A program made the translations under genes and the position numbers. A stretch of DNA of 40,877 bases from Halobaculum saliterrae (GTDB taxonomy: Archaea; Halobacteriota; Halobacteria; Halobacteriales; Haloferacaceae): the NCBI RefSeq assembly GCF_009831625.1, contig NZ_WUUS01000015.1:1-40877 (forward strand), written 5' to 3'. How positions within the stretch are numbered: position 1 is the stretch's first letter; every line of letters starts with the position of its first letter. Under the pieces are notes generated by a model, which saw only the letters and a program-made list of their open reading frames with translations, ran no database searches and was not told where the DNA came from. Below are positions 39,846-40,877 of the stretch, piece by piece.

Positions 39846-40520
39846 ATGTATGAGGTGCTCGACGACACGGCGGCACAGACTATCCTCGCCATCGAGAGTG
39901 GTGACTCCATCCGCCGTGTCGCCCAACACCTCCACACGCCCTACGAGACAGTGAGACAGGCCGTCAATCGGCTTGAAGACGCAGGCTACGTTTCCTATGA
40001 CGACGGCCTCACTGTAGTCGACGAGCGCGTACACGACGCAGCGCTCGAGCTCGTCGCTGCCAGCGCCGGCGTCAGTCCACCCTCCATCGAGGAAACGTAC
40101 GTCATCCCACAGTTCAGTGACTGGCCGTTCGCGTTCACGCGGATCGACGCCGTCTACGTGTGGACTCAGGGCGGCTACCAGGTCGGTCGCGAGCCCGACA
40201 ACTATCCACTGTTCCTCGCTGTTCGTGAGCAGGACGTCGACGCCTGGGAGACATTTTTCGAGTGGTTCGACCTCCCGACCGCATTCGAACGACAGCCCCG
40301 AGACGAGTTGGACGGACCGCTGCAGATCGTCCTCGAGCCACACACGTCACTCGATATCGAGCACGTCGAAGGGTACCCGGTGATCCCGAGAGCAGAGACA
40401 ATCGAGTATATGCGCGAGAACTACGCCCAGTTCCAGTCGGGGCTGGCGATGCTCGACCGGATGTACGAGGACCTCGACCTCGGCGTCACGTATCGAGAGA
40501 CCGAACGGGCACAGTCATGA
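39846..40520 (+). CDS. AbiEi-like HTH antitoxin candidate
   Basis: A 224-residue protein from ATG 39846. The N-terminal winged helix (1-60: DDTAAQTILAIESGDSIRRVAQHLHTPYETVRQAVNRLEDAGYVSYDDGL) is followed by an alpha/beta domain (70-200) with YVIPQFSDWPFAFTRIDAVYVWTQGGYQVG and YPLFLAVREQDVDAWETFFEWFDLP. It overlaps the nucleotidyltransferase gene by four bases (ATGA at 40517-40520). HTH plus nucleotidyltransferase pairs are the AbiEi/AbiEii and MenA-type toxin-antitoxin arrangement. The first 46 codons of the longer frame, including repeat DNA, are not used. It probably represses its own operon. Confidence 0.8.
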   Translation: MYEVLDDTAAQTILAIESGDSIRRVAQHLHTPYETVRQAVNRLEDAGYVSYDDGLTVVDERVHDAALELVAASAGVSPPSIEETYVIPQFSDWPFAFTRIDAVYVWTQGGYQVGREPDNYPLFLAVREQDVDAWETFFEWFDLPTAFERQPRDELDGPLQIVLEPHTSLDIEHVEGYPVIPRAETIEYMRENYAQFQSGLAMLDRMYEDLDLGVTYRETERAQS

Positions 40521-40877
40521 GCTTCAACAACCGAAGTGACGCGCTCATCGAACTGATCGAGGAGCTCACCCAACAGGGTCACGAGTACGTTCTTGTTGGC
40601 GGCTACGCTGTCTCAGCGTTCAATGCTCGCTTCTCCACGGACCTCGATATCGTCGTCGCGCCGGACTCCAAGGCTGACTTCGTCGAGTTCCTCGAACAGC
40701 AGGGATTCGAGGAAACGGACAGTCACGCCAAGAAATGGTTCTACGACACCGAAGTAATCGAGTACGAGAAGCGGCTCACGCCGCAGCAGCCGATCGGCTT
40801 CGATCTCCTGGTAAACGGACTCGGGTGTCGCCAGACGGAGGCACAGTGGTCGTTCGACTACCTGTACGACCACAGCC
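40517..40877 (+). CDS. AbiEii/MenA-like nucleotidyltransferase toxin (cut by window end)
   Basis: An open frame from ATG 40517 runs off the right edge; about 120 residues are visible. It has an N-terminal helix (RSDALIELIEELTQQGHEYVLVGGYAVSAFNARFSTDLDIVV) containing the nucleotidyltransferase signature GG-Y-A-(x)n-STDLDIVV. Asp-x-Asp is the metal site. The following EFLEQQGFEETDSH, KKWFYDTEVIEYEKRL and IGFDLLVNGLG match the second strand pair with a further Asp. Family members transfer nucleotides to tRNA or other substrates and act as toxins or defence effectors. The start is set by the stop/start overlap with the HTH gene. Confidence 0.85.
   Translation, partial: MSFNNRSDALIELIEELTQQGHEYVLVGGYAVSAFNARFSTDLDIVVAPDSKADFVEFLEQQGFEETDSHAKKWFYDTEVIEYEKRLTPQQPIGFDLLVNGLGCRQTEAQWSFDYLYDHS

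Noticed and set aside
39525-40343. 272-residue minus-strand open frame with NEQ/NEK triplets
   Set aside because: Its triplets come from the 9-bp repeats of arrays C and D, and the rest lies opposite the better-supported HTH gene.

Overview
The window is haloarchaeal DNA. Nearly every predicted protein is acidic, the DNA is GC-rich, TATA boxes sit about 25-30 bp upstream of start codons (leaderless transcripts), and the families are typical of Halobacteria: Lrp/AsnC-TRASH regulators, a halocyanin-like cupredoxin, DUF63, SHOCT membrane proteins and Tat-type signal peptides. No rRNA, tRNA, transposase or CRISPR array was found. The ParA partition locus and tyrosine recombinase near the right end suggest a plasmid, megaplasmid or integrated element.

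Layout. (1) 1-1.75 kb: a PadR-like regulator, a protein with a degenerate Fic/Doc motif and a 34-codon ORF behind its own TATA box. (2) 1.95-7.9 kb: a CopB-type P-type ATPase (CPH motif), a small HMA protein whose second metal cysteine is Trp, a helix-turn-helix/DoxX divergent pair around a palindrome, a SHOCT protein, a shrunken UspA and a CBS protein. (3) 7.9-14.5 kb: aconitase, then the copper module: CopZ-like chaperone, divergent Lrp-TRASH regulator, and CopA with two HMA domains. An 11-bp palindrome, TTGGAATCCAA, lies upstream of both chaperone and copA. (4) 14.5-21.2 kb: a DUF63 membrane protein, a DUF411 lipoprotein, a methyltransferase pair, a YHS protein, a second Lrp-TRASH regulator and a three-gene ABC exporter. 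(5) 21.3-32 kb: a cupredoxin-SHOCT fusion, three more SHOCT proteins, DUF302, a Met-rich secreted protein, a membrane-anchored winged helix, a COG0701 permease with two YHS domains, an amidohydrolase, an NmrA-like protein and a Cys-rich protein. (6) 31.9-35.5 kb: an ArsR-like repressor divergent from a split heavy-metal ATPase (free HMA protein plus a CPG-motif pump), then an FmdE-like protein. (7) 35.5-40.9 kb: a tyrosine recombinase, an AT-richer orphan gene, a parA operon surrounded by 9-bp repeat arrays, and an AbiEi/AbiEii-like pair running off the end.

Taken together, regions 2-6 read as a metal (mainly copper) homeostasis island: three P1B pumps, three small HMA proteins, six TRASH/YHS-like modules and five Met/Gly-rich SHOCT membrane proteins. 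The most unusual structure is the partition locus. About 35 copies of a 9-bp TCGTTNNNN unit form four phased arrays, one of which lies inside the coding sequence of the gene translationally coupled to parA.
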